IMG/VR virus record: IMGVR_UViG_3300046530_000052
Location: 1 to 64,000 of that record
Direction: 5' to 3' (one strand)
From: a virus
Length of the DNA: 64,000 nucleotides
Both the position numbers and the translations under genes were made by a program. The notes beneath the pieces are model-generated. The model searched no databases. It was given only the letters and a program-made list of their open reading frames with translations, and was not told the DNA's origin. Below are positions 43,866-53,703 of the stretch, piece by piece (position 1 is the stretch's first letter; each line of letters starts with the position of its first letter).

Positions 43866-46481
43866 ATGAGCATTATTGGCTTCGAGTCCAACAATCCGTT
43901 GTTGGACTATGCCATCGGTAATCTCTGGGGTAATCCTGAGGAGAATCACCAGCGTCAAGTAGACATGGTACGGATCTCGGATTACTACGGAAGCATCGAT
44001 AACTTCGGTTACATGGAAGCGTGGAGAAGTCTACCTAAGAAGGGTAAGTTCTTCCACGTATTTAGTGTGGGTGGTCTGGATCCAGGTTTCTGGAACTTCA
44101 GGACTGGTCATAGTCGACGCAATCCGCTGGACCGCTGGGTTAACCTCGGCGATCTGTGTACACGTCGCGGTTCCATGATTAACATCTATAACACGTTCGG
44201 TTTCAACTACACCAAAGCTAAAGCGTGGGTGATGTGTACTTATGACGGGCTGGTCTTCGTTGCACTGGAGAAGCTTAAGTCATACCCGGTTCCGATCAAC
44301 ATGGAAATGTTCTTCCGGGTCTACACCCCGACCGTACCGGTGCCTCGTAATGAAACGGTAGACGTACCGGGGATCAACTCCTTCATCTACGAGACCATGG
44401 TCTACGAGTACGCTACAGAGCTGAACCAGTTCATCGTTAGGTACGCGTTCCTGAAGACCTTGCCGGGGTTCACCTTCGTTTACCATAATGGGGCTTACTT
44501 CCACGGAGCTCCTAACCAGATCCCTAACTTGGTGATCGGTGATGTGGTAGAGATCATCCACGACCCAACCGTTATCCGAGCTGAGCTGTATCGGTACGAC
44601 CAACTCCCTGCGTTCTACAGTGAGCTGGACAAGGTTCGTAAGCTGATCATCCACCCACCTAAAGTGGAAGGTGATTTCAAGTTACGTTATTTCGATGACA
44701 ACGATTACTTCTTGGTAGGTCCAAAGAACTACGGCCTGTACTTCCACCGGAACAACGAGCGTTCGGTTCGGCAGATGACTCACCAGGACGTGGCCATCTC
44801 TGACTACGACATTCAAATGGCCAGCGGTCATCACCCTGATCTGGGTAACTTGGCGAGTAACCGTATCTTGGTGCTGGTCCGGAAGACTGATTGGGAATAC
44901 CAGTGGCCGTGGGAGCACAACCGGGTTCGTTACCTATACCGTTTGCCTGATGCAGATATCCTGCGGGCTATGACGGGTGCTCGGGCTACTGTTCCTGAAT
45001 GGGCAGCATCCAACCTCGAGCAAGGGCCGGTTATGTCCTTCACTCGTAGTCAGTGGAAGAACCTCTCCAGAGAAAGTGCGAAGAAGGCATTTGGTTACAA
45101 CGCTTCTACTTTGATCCTGAGTAATACTCCGGTTAAGGTTGACCACATTCCCGGTACATTGGGTCTGGAGATACCGGTTACCTACCGTGCTGCGTGCAGT
45201 GCTTGGGAGTACGACGCTGAAGGCAAACTGCTGGGTTGGTGGAACATGACCAACCGTCTGTACTTCATTCCGAAGTACGCAGATTGCAAGATGGTCGAGT
45301 TCACTCTGGGTACCGCTGGACGTAACGTGGACTACAAGGTGGTTAACACAACTACTGAAGTGGATCCATTGAACAACGTTCGGGTCTATGTTTCTTCGTG
45401 GAGCATTGATTCGCAGAAGCTGGTCGGTGAGATGGTGGACGTGACCGGTGATGATTCGATCTACTACATCGAGAACGGTCTTCTCTTCTGGAAGGAGCTG
45501 GATCCGGTTAACCAACGTGGGGTGTTGCTGTTTAACACCAAGTGCTTGGGGTATAGCTTTGAGCTGGATCACATTGACCACAGCCTGAGCTTTGCACAAA
45601 CCCACATGTACGACGGTGGCGGCCTGATCTTCCCGACGGCGTTCGCTAACTACTCGATCTGGTTGAACGGTCATCCTTTGATCGACAATGTGGACTGGTT
45701 CTTTGATGGGGACTACTTCTACATCGTTAACAAACAGTTCATTGTGGAAGGGCCGCAACAGATCACCTTCCGAGCTGACCAATTCCATCCCGATCAGAAG
45801 TTGCCTGTTCGTAAGACGGAGTTGGGTTTTGTAGACGGTGGGGTGATTGGTCGTTTCCCTCGTTATAACCTGCGAGATGATCGGGTAACCCGTTGTGTGA
45901 TCGGTGGTCGACTGTTCCGCACTGCTGATGTTCCTAGTGCTGAGAAGCGTTCCCCTGATGATCTGTGGGACACCCTGAACGGGTTGCCTTACATGGTCAA
46001 GTACACCTACACCCCGATGTGGTACGTTGAGGAGTATAACAACTTCCCAGGGTACGAACTGGCTCAAGAGGTTGACAAGCGGATCAGTGACTATATGACA
46101 CTGTACGCTGTTAAGCCGAACCAACAACCGGTGATCCATAACCAGCAAGACAAGTATCGTCTGTTCAGTCCGTTCTTGAGCGTGATTGTCAATGCTCTCC
46201 TGAACCGGCTGCTGGTACTTCCTGCATTGGAAGATATGGAAGAGGGTTACACCGATCGGTTCGTCCGGGATCAGGTTGCCAGTTATATGTGGTGGCTGAA
46301 GTACGACCCTGTTCCTCTCAAGTTCGACCTGCGTTATTTCGCAGTGATGCCTTACGCAAACTACGGGATCCAGACGATCACTTCTGACGAGATGGTCTTC
46401 ATTCGTCAGGTCAATGATTTGTTCCTGAACTCCGTGTGTCAGATTGAAGGACACTTCCAAGTAAACGATAACGTTCGCTAG
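43866..46481 (+). CDS. Unrecognised 871-aa protein, probably virion structural
   Basis: A large protein rich in tyrosine, tryptophan and asparagine, with a beta-rich pattern typical of tail or baseplate proteins. No enzymatic motif. Begins MSIIGFESNNPLLDYAIGNL. It lies between the 293-aa gene and another beta-rich protein in the operon leading to the terminase. In phiKZ this interval (gp26-gp28) encodes structural proteins; the comparison is from memory. Confidence 0.7.
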   Translation: MSIIGFESNNPLLDYAIGNLWGNPEENHQRQVDMVRISDYYGSIDNFGYMEAWRSLPKKGKFFHVFSVGGLDPGFWNFRTGHSRRNPLDRWVNLGDLCTRRGSMINIYNTFGFNYTKAKAWVMCTYDGLVFVALEKLKSYPVPINMEMFFRVYTPTVPVPRNETVDVPGINSFIYETMVYEYATELNQFIVRYAFLKTLPGFTFVYHNGAYFHGAPNQIPNLVIGDVVEIIHDPTVIRAELYRYDQLPAFYSELDKVRKLIIHPPKVEGDFKLRYFDDNDYFLVGPKNYGLYFHRNNERSVRQMTHQDVAISDYDIQMASGHHPDLGNLASNRILVLVRKTDWEYQWPWEHNRVRYLYRLPDADILRAMTGARATVPEWAASNLEQGPVMSFTRSQWKNLSRESAKKAFGYNASTLILSNTPVKVDHIPGTLGLEIPVTYRAACSAWEYDAEGKLLGWWNMTNRLYFIPKYADCKMVEFTLGTAGRNVDYKVVNTTTEVDPLNNVRVYVSSWSIDSQKLVGEMVDVTGDDSIYYIENGLLFWKELDPVNQRGVLLFNTKCLGYSFELDHIDHSLSFAQTHMYDGGGLIFPTAFANYSIWLNGHPLIDNVDWFFDGDYFYIVNKQFIVEGPQQITFRADQFHPDQKLPVRKTELGFVDGGVIGRFPRYNLRDDRVTRCVIGGRLFRTADVPSAEKRSPDDLWDTLNGLPYMVKYTYTPMWYVEEYNNFPGYELAQEVDKRISDYMTLYAVKPNQQPVIHNQQDKYRLFSPFLSVIVNALLNRLLVLPALEDMEEGYTDRFVRDQVASYMWWLKYDPVPLKFDLRYFAVMPYANYGIQTITSDEMVFIRQVNDLFLNSVCQIEGHFQVNDNVR

Positions 46482-46501
46482 AACTTATCCGAGGACTAAA
46501 T

Positions 46502-48229
46502 ATGTTCAGTGATACTCCCAGTACGTCCGCTGAACGGGCAGTAGCCGCAACCAACCTGGCTGTAGCCAACGTAGGTGAACGCTTCCAGCCCTTCATGCTC
46601 CACCTTCAAGATATTTATGATCCGGACATCCATCCGGTCGATGACATCAAGCGTTACGTGGTTCCTAAAGAAGACTGGCTGGTCTTCAACGTTCCAGGTG
46701 GGGTGATCCTTCGGGTTGCTCACGTGGATACTGAAGCTACCAACAAGTCGACTCTGGTTCCATGGGCGATGATCAACGGCGATGCTTCGCAGACCACTGA
46801 GCAGGATTGGATCTTCGGTCTGAAAGGTGGTCCAATGATCGGTGAGGCTCTGCTCTCTATCGATTACACCCAGCGCCCTAACGTGGCCAAGATCGACAGT
46901 ACCATCATGCGTCCGGGTGCTGCTTACGCCAAGGTCTTCAAAGGCAACGCGGCTATTGAGTCGTTGAACATCGGGGTTCAGTACAACTCGAACCTGGTGA
47001 TCACCAGCAAGCAAGTACCGGTTAAGTTGGCAGAGATCATTGACCGGACTAACGTCAGTATCATGACGACGGGTTCGTTCTCTGTAACTGAAAACGAAGA
47101 AGCTCTGCCTAACGGCGAACGTTGCTACTTGGCGTTCTACGATGAAGGCGATAACTTCATTCCTCCAGCGGCACTGTTGCGGGTTCAGCACTCGTCCTAC
47201 ATGAAGGACCACCAGCTGGGTACCAAGTACCTCGAGTCGGTCGAACTGCTTAGCCCATGGTTTACCAACACGATGGATCCGAAGCTGTTGGTGGTTCCGA
47301 TCAACGTGGTGATCCCTGCGGTAGAGTTGCGTGCTATTGCGCATTACTCTGACGGCAGCAGTTCTGTACCTTCGCCAGTTAACGCGCCACCATGGAACCT
47401 GATCGGGTTGTCGGAATACCGCCCTACCTATCCTGGTAATGGCGGTGAGCTGGTTCTGACTCGTAAGCTGTTGGATAACGAACAGCATGCGGTAGCGGAG
47501 CCGGGTAACCCTGACTTCAAGAAGCAGATCTACCGTATCGAAGCAGGTGCTGTTAAAGGTGCATGGTCGCCGAAGCTTTACACCTTCCCTGTTTGGGATC
47601 CGGCCATCAGTGGTTACAGCCTGCGTCATTGGTTGTACGACTTGGATCGGAAGTACGTGATCGACGTTACTCAGTTCGTCACGTTCAACCAGCAGAGTCA
47701 GCCATGGCGTCCAACAGCGTACGGTGTGTCTCAGTCGTTGGTGTTCAACTTGAACCTGCGGGATGTTTCGATTCTGAACGCATCCATCACGTTCTTCCAA
47801 TACACCACGATTATCTTGCGCGCTCCGATCAGTGGGACTGGGAAACGTTGGGAAGTGTCTTTCGCCCCAACCACTCCGTTCTTCGGTGGTATGTTCGCTC
47901 AGGTAACCAACGCTGGGGTTAACACTCGCTTCAACGTTAAGAACGGCTTCGCTAACCAGAAGGCGTGGTTGGAAGGGATGTACCGGGCAGTCTCCCCAAG
48001 CTACAACCGTTGGGATGAAGAGAAAGCTCCGGAACCAACTCACTTCTACCTGACTCATCCAACCGATGGACGGAAGTGGTTGTTCTCCATCGCTTTGTGG
48101 GATCAGGACAACGGCATGCCGATCGAACTGCAACACGGTCAAACCTGGGTACTTCAGTGGGTTAACCGTAGCAGTGCGGGCGTTGAGCTTCAGTTGGCTG
48201 CGTCGGGTATTACCATTAACGCTGGTTGA
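46502..48229 (+). CDS. Unrecognised 575-aa protein, probably virion structural
   Basis: Begins MFSDTPSTSAERAVAATNLA after GAGGACTAAAT. Beta-rich, aromatic, with many serine/asparagine turns; no catalytic motif or membrane segment. It is the last gene before the hairpin that separates this operon from the terminase gene. A tail, collar or baseplate role is likely from context only. Confidence 0.7.
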   Translation: MFSDTPSTSAERAVAATNLAVANVGERFQPFMLHLQDIYDPDIHPVDDIKRYVVPKEDWLVFNVPGGVILRVAHVDTEATNKSTLVPWAMINGDASQTTEQDWIFGLKGGPMIGEALLSIDYTQRPNVAKIDSTIMRPGAAYAKVFKGNAAIESLNIGVQYNSNLVITSKQVPVKLAEIIDRTNVSIMTTGSFSVTENEEALPNGERCYLAFYDEGDNFIPPAALLRVQHSSYMKDHQLGTKYLESVELLSPWFTNTMDPKLLVVPINVVIPAVELRAIAHYSDGSSSVPSPVNAPPWNLIGLSEYRPTYPGNGGELVLTRKLLDNEQHAVAEPGNPDFKKQIYRIEAGAVKGAWSPKLYTFPVWDPAISGYSLRHWLYDLDRKYVIDVTQFVTFNQQSQPWRPTAYGVSQSLVFNLNLRDVSILNASITFFQYTTIILRAPISGTGKRWEVSFAPTTPFFGGMFAQVTNAGVNTRFNVKNGFANQKAWLEGMYRAVSPSYNRWDEEKAPEPTHFYLTHPTDGRKWLFSIALWDQDNGMPIELQHGQTWVLQWVNRSSAGVELQLAASGITINAG

Positions 48230-48247
48230 TGTGGATTGTATGTTCAA

Positions 48248-48278
48248 CTAACCCTCCGCCCTTAGGGCGGAGGGTTAG
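48248..48278 (+). terminator. Terminator-like hairpin before the terminase gene
   Basis: CTAACCCTCCGCCC / GGGCGGAGGGTTAG, a 14-bp perfect stem with a 3-nt loop. Only a short T4 follows (about 48284). Confidence 0.75.
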
Positions 48279-48302
48279 GATACCTTTTCAAGGAATTCGT
48301 AT

Positions 48303-51300
48303 ATGTCTACTGAAACAGATGAAGACTATAATCGGTTATTAGAGTTTGCTACCAAAGTCAAGAATTACCTTGGGGTTACCAATCTCACCAAGAAGTTAGT
48401 AGACGACAAGCGCCTCCGTATCGACTCGGAAGCGCGCAGTGAAGAAGAAACCTTGATGGCGCATTTCAAGGAAGACAGTTTGTGGGGTATCAAAACCGCA
48501 CGCTTCCTGAAAGACTTCCATCTGTACAAAGCTGCGCCGGACATGGACACGAAGAACGAGTCCTTTCTGCGTACAGCAGAGATCTTCCGGTTACAGGGGA
48601 TCAAGAACTATTACTTTATCCTTCAGCTGAATAACCCGATGTTGAAAGGGGTGGATCCTCACGCTCCTGATTTGACAGATCTTCAGAAGACCATGATCGC
48701 TAAGGAGTCCAAAGAGAACTTCTGGTATTTCCTGCGAGAAGTGTGTCGGATTAAAGGCGGTATGCCGTTCTTGGCTAACCGCGGTAACGTCAGTTTCATG
48801 TGGTCTTATCTGAACCACGTTACCACGCACATGATCATGCCTCGTCAGCAAGGCAAGCCGCAACCTGACAGCAGCGAGATCCGTGTTATCCCTGATGACC
48901 CAGCAACCGCCAAGTCTGCTGACTTCTGGAAGAAGATGGGTCACATGAAGGTCGGTGACGTGGTCATGGATCAGAAGGGTGAACCTGCCAACGTGATTGG
49001 TGTTCACCCTCAGGGTAAGATCCGGGTCTACCGTATTACTGGTAGTGACGGTCGTTCTACTGATGCAGGGGTTGGTCACCTGTGGACCATGAAGAACTCG
49101 CTGGACAGCATCAATGATCGTGGCCTGTGGAGTGAGTACACCACGGCTGACATGATTCACTTGTTGAAGCAGAAAGCTGTTCTGCAATTCCCACTGGTAG
49201 AACCAGAACTGGGTGTTAAGCGAGATCATGCAATCGATCCATACGTCATGGGTTTGATGGCTACGGCCAGAAACACCAACGGTGGTCTTCAGTTCAATGT
49301 CCTCAACGATGCGCAAGCTAACTACGTTGAAGCTAACCTGCCTAAGTACACCCGTCTGACTAAAGGTAAGGGTGAATGGACCTTTGCTCGTGATGACGGT
49401 AACCCGATTACGTTCGATAAAGAAGTAGGACTTCCCGCTGCCTACTTGGAAGGGGCTCTGGAAGACCGTATAAGCCTCCTGCAAGCGTTCTGTGACAACC
49501 GGGGTATCATTGGCGATAAGAACGTCTACATCGCTGTAAACCGTGCTATCGGAGCTCAGCTGAAATATCTGGTACGTGGGTTGGGCGGTACTGCTGCTAA
49601 CAAAGGCAACGGTATCGTCATTACACTGCCGGAAACCATCCCTTACTTCAAGACCCGTGAACAGGAACGTCCGGTTAATGAGGTGAATGCTCTGTTCGTT
49701 AAGTCGATCAAGTATCTGTGGGAAGAGAAGTCTACCTGCATTGAGATTGACTCTTCGGAACACTTGTACGTTACCGATGACTTCATGGTGACCCACAACA
49801 CGGTGTCGGTTCAGGTCATTAACTTCTGGCTGACCTACATCATGGGTCGAGGGTATACATCTCACCTCATTACCCTGAAGAGTGATAACCGGGCTCAGTT
49901 CGTCAACGCCATTAAGACGATCCGTAGCAGTATTCCTAAGTTCTTGGTTAACTCGACCTATAAGGACAAGGACGCTGGTACATCGTTAACGTATAAAGCG
50001 TTTGGTGAGGATCAGGTTAATACCCTGTACATCAACGTTCCGCAACAAGGGGCTGACGCAGCAGGCGACTTGGCACGTGGTCTGACAGTAGGTTCTGGTT
50101 GGTACGACGAATCAGCGTACATCAAGTACATCGACTTGATCATCGACGGTTCTGGTCCTTCCATGCTAACCGAGATGGCTGTATGTCGTTCTAAAGGCCT
50201 GCCACACGGGATCAGTCACATCACAACACCGAACACAACGCTGCACCCAAGTGGTCAGTTCATGTTCAAACGTTTGATGGACTCTACCGAATGGCGAGAG
50301 AAGTTCTTTGACTGCTTCAGCGAGTCCGATCTGCATGACAAGCTGATTAAAGCGTCTCCAGTCGAAACCACGTCTCCTAAACTGGCGATGGTGTATAACT
50401 ACCTCCAGCTGGGTAAAGACAAGGACTGGGTGAAGTGGGTTATCGACGACCTTAACTTGAGTAAAGCTAAGGCCAAGATCGACTTGCTGTTGATGTGGGT
50501 GGAAGACGGGGAGAACCGGTTGTTTGATGACCAGACCCGTGAAGCCATTAACAACATGAAGCGGGACGTAGTGTGGAGCAAAGAGTACAAGGACTTTAAC
50601 CTTTACATGGACTTCTTTGTTACACAGAACGAACTGGCTGAAATGTGCGCGAAGTCTTACAACGACTTCTTCTTGATCGGTTGCGATACTTCCTCCGCTA
50701 TCAACAAGGACGCCTGCACCATCGTAATCCGCAGTATGAAGACTGGTAAGGTCGTTGGGGTAGGTCGATACGCTCTTACCTATCTGGACCACGTAGCGAG
50801 CATCTTGGTGGACTTGCTGGAATGCATTCAGAACAGTATCCTGATCCCTGAACGCAACTATGCTCACCACATGATCGATACGCTCCTGATCACGCTGCCT
50901 GCTAAGGGTATGGATCCATTCACCCGGATCTACAACACGGTCTACAACGACACGGTTGGTCACGAGAAGGAGTACGAAGAAGTTAGACGTACTGGGTTCG
51001 CTACTCGTAGCAAGAACTTCTACCTGAAGTTCAAGCAGCACTTTGGGTTCCTCACCACAGGTACTTCTCGTAAGACACTTTACGGGTTGATCATCGAAGC
51101 GGTAGGGAACACGGGTTATGGGTTGGCGTACAGCAAGCTTGCGGATGAACTGATTAACCTGCGGCTTAAGGCAGACCGGATTGACCACGACTCTAAGCAA
51201 CACGATGACTTGGTTATTTCGTGGCTGTTGAGTTACTGGTTCATTAAGCTGGGGATGAACAAATCGCTATACGGGATTCCTCCTGGACTGGCATTGACTG

Positions 51301-51584
51301 AAACCCGTAACTTGATGAACGAAGCAGCAGGTGTGAAGACTCCAGAAACGGAACCTCACATTATCCACTTGCTCCAGAAAGTCAGAGCGAAGATCACTAC
51401 ACTTACGGATGAGTTGTTGTCTACGAACGATAACCTGCTGGCCTTGCGTCTGGAAGCAGAGATTCGGAAGCTGACGAAGTACCTCCCACCTGAACAAGCA
51501 CGTTCGATGACGATCGACAAAGTTATCGACGACGCTCGTTTGGATCGGAACAAGCGCATTATGGATCAGCGCAGAGTTGCATAA
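48303..51584 (+). CDS. terL: Large terminase (TerL), interrupted by an intein in Walker A
   Basis: The precursor is 1,093 aa. The first 185 residues end in MPRQQGK; after a 314-residue intein the sequence resumes TVSVQVINFW, restoring the phage terminase P-loop RQQGKT. The joined exteins give 779 aa. Walker B is GWYDES near residue 601. A RuvC-like nuclease follows, with GCDTSSA (about 793), a Glu in PERNYAHH, and HDDLV (about 967) as metal-binding candidates. TerL cuts concatemers and pumps DNA into proheads at the portal; in phiKZ it is gp25. A hairpin precedes the gene and another ends it. Without splicing the ATPase could not form, so packaging depends on the intein. Confidence 0.9.
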   Translation: MSTETDEDYNRLLEFATKVKNYLGVTNLTKKLVDDKRLRIDSEARSEEETLMAHFKEDSLWGIKTARFLKDFHLYKAAPDMDTKNESFLRTAEIFRLQGIKNYYFILQLNNPMLKGVDPHAPDLTDLQKTMIAKESKENFWYFLREVCRIKGGMPFLANRGNVSFMWSYLNHVTTHMIMPRQQGKPQPDSSEIRVIPDDPATAKSADFWKKMGHMKVGDVVMDQKGEPANVIGVHPQGKIRVYRITGSDGRSTDAGVGHLWTMKNSLDSINDRGLWSEYTTADMIHLLKQKAVLQFPLVEPELGVKRDHAIDPYVMGLMATARNTNGGLQFNVLNDAQANYVEANLPKYTRLTKGKGEWTFARDDGNPITFDKEVGLPAAYLEGALEDRISLLQAFCDNRGIIGDKNVYIAVNRAIGAQLKYLVRGLGGTAANKGNGIVITLPETIPYFKTREQERPVNEVNALFVKSIKYLWEEKSTCIEIDSSEHLYVTDDFMVTHNTVSVQVINFWLTYIMGRGYTSHLITLKSDNRAQFVNAIKTIRSSIPKFLVNSTYKDKDAGTSLTYKAFGEDQVNTLYINVPQQGADAAGDLARGLTVGSGWYDESAYIKYIDLIIDGSGPSMLTEMAVCRSKGLPHGISHITTPNTTLHPSGQFMFKRLMDSTEWREKFFDCFSESDLHDKLIKASPVETTSPKLAMVYNYLQLGKDKDWVKWVIDDLNLSKAKAKIDLLLMWVEDGENRLFDDQTREAINNMKRDVVWSKEYKDFNLYMDFFVTQNELAEMCAKSYNDFFLIGCDTSSAINKDACTIVIRSMKTGKVVGVGRYALTYLDHVASILVDLLECIQNSILIPERNYAHHMIDTLLITLPAKGMDPFTRIYNTVYNDTVGHEKEYEEVRRTGFATRSKNFYLKFKQHFGFLTTGTSRKTLYGLIIEAVGNTGYGLAYSKLADELINLRLKADRIDHDSKQHDDLVISWLLSYWFIKLGMNKSLYGIPPGLALTETRNLMNEAAGVKTPETEPHIIHLLQKVRAKITTLTDELLSTNDNLLALRLEAEIRKLTKYLPPEQARSMTIDKVIDDARLDRNKRIMDQRRVA
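48858..49799 (+). mobile_element. Intein in TerL, class 3-like, with degenerate LAGLIDADG endonuclease
   Basis: Residues 186-499 of the precursor. Block A is recognisable (PQPDSSEIRVIPD ... MGHMKVGDVVMD), block B has VGHLWTM, block F is STCIEIDSSEHLYVTDDF, and block G is MVTHN with Thr as the +1 residue. The first residue is Pro, not Cys or Ser. Trp261, Cys479 and Thr497 (W76, C294, T312 of the intein) fit the WCT triad of class 3 inteins, which do not need a nucleophile at position 1. The middle resembles a dodecapeptide endonuclease: IDPYVMGLMATA (first motif, acidic residue lost) and EDRISLLQAFCDNRG (second motif, partly kept), so homing activity is probably reduced. Confidence 0.85.
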
Positions 51585-51594
51585 ATAACCCTAC

Positions 51595-51624
51595 CCTCCA
51601 GAGCCCTTGACGGGGCTCTGGAGG
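51595..51624. terminator. Bidirectional hairpin between convergent genes
   Basis: CCTCCAGAGCCC / GGGCTCTGGAGG, a 12-bp perfect stem with a 6-nt loop, between the TerL stop (51584) and the minus-strand stop at 51641. Confidence 0.8.
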
Positions 51625-51640
51625 TATAGGTGTTTATTTG

Positions 51641-52447
51641 TTACTTGGTGTTGATGTTCAGATACTGAATCATCTCTTCGTACGAACGACCGGTCAGGCT
51701 GGCCAGAGGCTTGGTACCAGCAACACGTTCGTTGAAGGTATAACCCGCCACACTTTCGGAACGGAAGTACTCAGCGTTGATCAGAGCAGCACGATCTTTG
51801 AGCTGCAAGAGAGTACCGGAGATTGGAGCGGAGTCAAGCTTAGCCACCACGTGGATCAGATGGAGCTTCTTGTTCACCAGCACTTCGGCGAGACCCATCA
51901 TCACGTAACCACCGCCCTCAGCTTTAGAAGCTTCGCTGCGGATGATTGGGATCAGGCCGTCTTCAACATGACCTACTTGATCACGATCTTCGAAATGATC
52001 GACGGTGCAGTTGTAGGACTTCGCGAAGAAAGTCTTCTTCAGGTTGTCGAACTCCATCTCACCGGTCACCAGACGCTTGGCACAGTACTCGGCCATCTCG
52101 CGACTGAGGAAGTAGACCTCACCACCGGAACGGGTAATCTGCGAAGGGATGTTGAGGTCTACCGAGAAGCTGCCACTGAGAGACGTTTTGTGGATCAAGA
52201 CCGCAATGGCTGGCCGGCCACCATGACTGTCCAGATAGAAACCGTCCATGATGTAGAAATCGCCGTATTCGGCAGGGGCTTGGTTCTTCAGGTAGAACAG
52301 GCTGACAGTAGGGTTATCAGCTGGACCAAATTCGAACTTACCGGTCATCTTGAGATCGTCGAGAGCTTTAGTGAGACTTTCTTCATTCCCAGCAGTCGTA
52401 CCTTTCTTCAGTTCGTTAGCAGAAGAAGTGCGTTGGGCCATGTTCAT
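51641..52447 (-). CDS. Unrecognised 268-aa protein
   Basis: Two ATGs (52447 and 52441) are possible; AAGGAAAGAAAC is best spaced for 52447. The serine/threonine/lysine-rich N-terminus is followed by a mixed alpha/beta soluble sequence, with no recognised motif. Last gene of a minus-strand operon (56032 to 51641) convergent with TerL. The function of the whole cluster is unknown. Confidence 0.65.
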   Translation of the reverse strand: MNMAQRTSSANELKKGTTAGNEESLTKALDDLKMTGKFEFGPADNPTVSLFYLKNQAPAEYGDFYIMDGFYLDSHGGRPAIAVLIHKTSLSGSFSVDLNIPSQITRSGGEVYFLSREMAEYCAKRLVTGEMEFDNLKKTFFAKSYNCTVDHFEDRDQVGHVEDGLIPIIRSEASKAEGGGYVMMGLAEVLVNKKLHLIHVVAKLDSAPISGTLLQLKDRAALINAEYFRSESVAGYTFNERVAGTKPLASLTGRSYEEMIQYLNINTK

Positions 52448-52457
52448 GTTTCTTTCC

Positions 52458-52970
52458 TTACTTGCTTTGAGTCAGTGGAGTGGTAATTGGGAAAACAGGA
52501 AATTCACTGTGTTCCACTTTTTCGAATTGCTTAAAATAATCAATCATCTCTTGCGCTGTACGACAACCGAATTCATTATCGGTCACCGCGGTAACCAGCA
52601 CGCCCTTGGCTTGACACGCCAGTACACAGTTGATGGTATCTGCCAGCGACGTGAAGTAGCGCTCGCCCTCGCCACGATGGAGCGTGATACTGTGCATCCC
52701 CTCAATAGGGTAACGGACCTTCATGTTCTCTTTAGGAGTCAGCATGAAGGCTTTGAAACGATGCGGAAATTGACCCGGGTAGGCGGTTTTGTAAGTCGCC
52801 ATGGTGAACAGGTACTGATCAAAGTTTACTTCGAGGCCAGGTGGGATAAACACCCGTGGATCACCCGCCAGCGCTTTGGGTACGTTGAACTCAATATCGA
52901 ACGAGTCGTAAGGTTGGTAACCCTTAACGATCTCATCGAAAATTTCTGCCATCGGGCTTTGTTGTTCCAT
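52458..52970 (-). CDS. Unrecognised 170-aa protein
   Basis: Starts MEQQSPMAEIFDEIVKGYQP. Soluble, with a DNEFGCRTAQEMIDYF segment and an overall alpha/beta pattern. It lies 10 bp upstream of the 268-aa gene and 17 bp after the 235-aa gene on the same strand. No family recognised. Confidence 0.65.
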   Translation of the reverse strand: MEQQSPMAEIFDEIVKGYQPYDSFDIEFNVPKALAGDPRVFIPPGLEVNFDQYLFTMATYKTAYPGQFPHRFKAFMLTPKENMKVRYPIEGMHSITLHRGEGERYFTSLADTINCVLACQAKGVLVTAVTDNEFGCRTAQEMIDYFKQFEKVEHSEFPVFPITTPLTQSK

Positions 52971-52987
52971 GGGTGTTTACTCGAAGA

Positions 52988-53695
52988 TTATCTGAGTTCT
53001 TGTGCAATACGGATACCAGTAACCGTCGCTTTCCCTACCGAGTTAACAAGCCCACGGAGATCGTTGAGAAGAGCGCCGGTGAAAACGTCATCGAGTTCTT
53101 CAACAGGGATCACGTTACCGGTAACAATGTTCCGCAAAGCAGTGAGCTTACCGGCCAGGCATTTCGTGATGAGGGAGCAGCGCTGACGATCAAACGAGGC
53201 AACGACCGAAACGCTAAGCAGTGGGTCGTAACCAAGGGCTTTGAATCCGGCGAAGACTTCTTCACCAATGTTCTTCCCGCACCAGGTCTCGGTATTAAGA
53301 CCGCTCACCTTGAGCATTCTCATATCCAACAAGACACTGCTGCCTTCTGGCGCCTTGATGAAGGCGGAGGTTGGCATCGCGGTGGTAGCAACGTGAGCGT
53401 GGTAAATCTTCCCTTCCACCTCAAAGGAAACCATCAGGGCATTTACCCGCATCGCGCTTACGTCGAGCTCGTCCATTACTCCCCACGGACGCTGGCCAGG
53501 AACTTGGCAAAGCGCGAAGTAGTTAGGAATGTCGACAGGTACCGTCAGAAACTGGCTATGGTGACCTTTACGACCGAAAGGATCGCCTTTCGAGTACTCG
53601 ACCGCTAACGGCGCAGCCAGAACCGGGGAAACAAAGAACTTTGCAGTGTCGGTATTTTCTTCGTAAACTGGATACGCGCGGGTAATGAATTCCAT
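52988..53695 (-). CDS. Unrecognised 235-aa protein
   Basis: The start is placed at the ATG encoding MEFITRAYPVYEENTDTAKF (complement of 53693-53695) with AGGAAAGATC upstream; a longer frame to 53779 would overlap the next gene. Its general layout (proline-rich N-terminus, beta-rich middle, helical end) resembles the 170-aa and 268-aa neighbours, and the three may be diverged relatives, but I cannot show this reliably. No family recognised. Confidence 0.65.
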   Translation of the reverse strand: MEFITRAYPVYEENTDTAKFFVSPVLAAPLAVEYSKGDPFGRKGHHSQFLTVPVDIPNYFALCQVPGQRPWGVMDELDVSAMRVNALMVSFEVEGKIYHAHVATTAMPTSAFIKAPEGSSVLLDMRMLKVSGLNTETWCGKNIGEEVFAGFKALGYDPLLSVSVVASFDRQRCSLITKCLAGKLTALRNIVTGNVIPVEELDDVFTGALLNDLRGLVNSVGKATVTGIRIAQELR

Positions 53696-53703
53696 GATCT
53701 TTC

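Noticed and set aside
46496-48247. 583-codon frame antisense to the 575-aa structural gene
   Set aside because: Shadow frame covering the sense gene end to end; no start signal.
48858-49799. Insertion of a free-standing homing endonuclease or group I intron in terL
   Set aside because: The reading frame stays open through the insert and both ends carry intein splicing blocks, so a protein-level element explains it.
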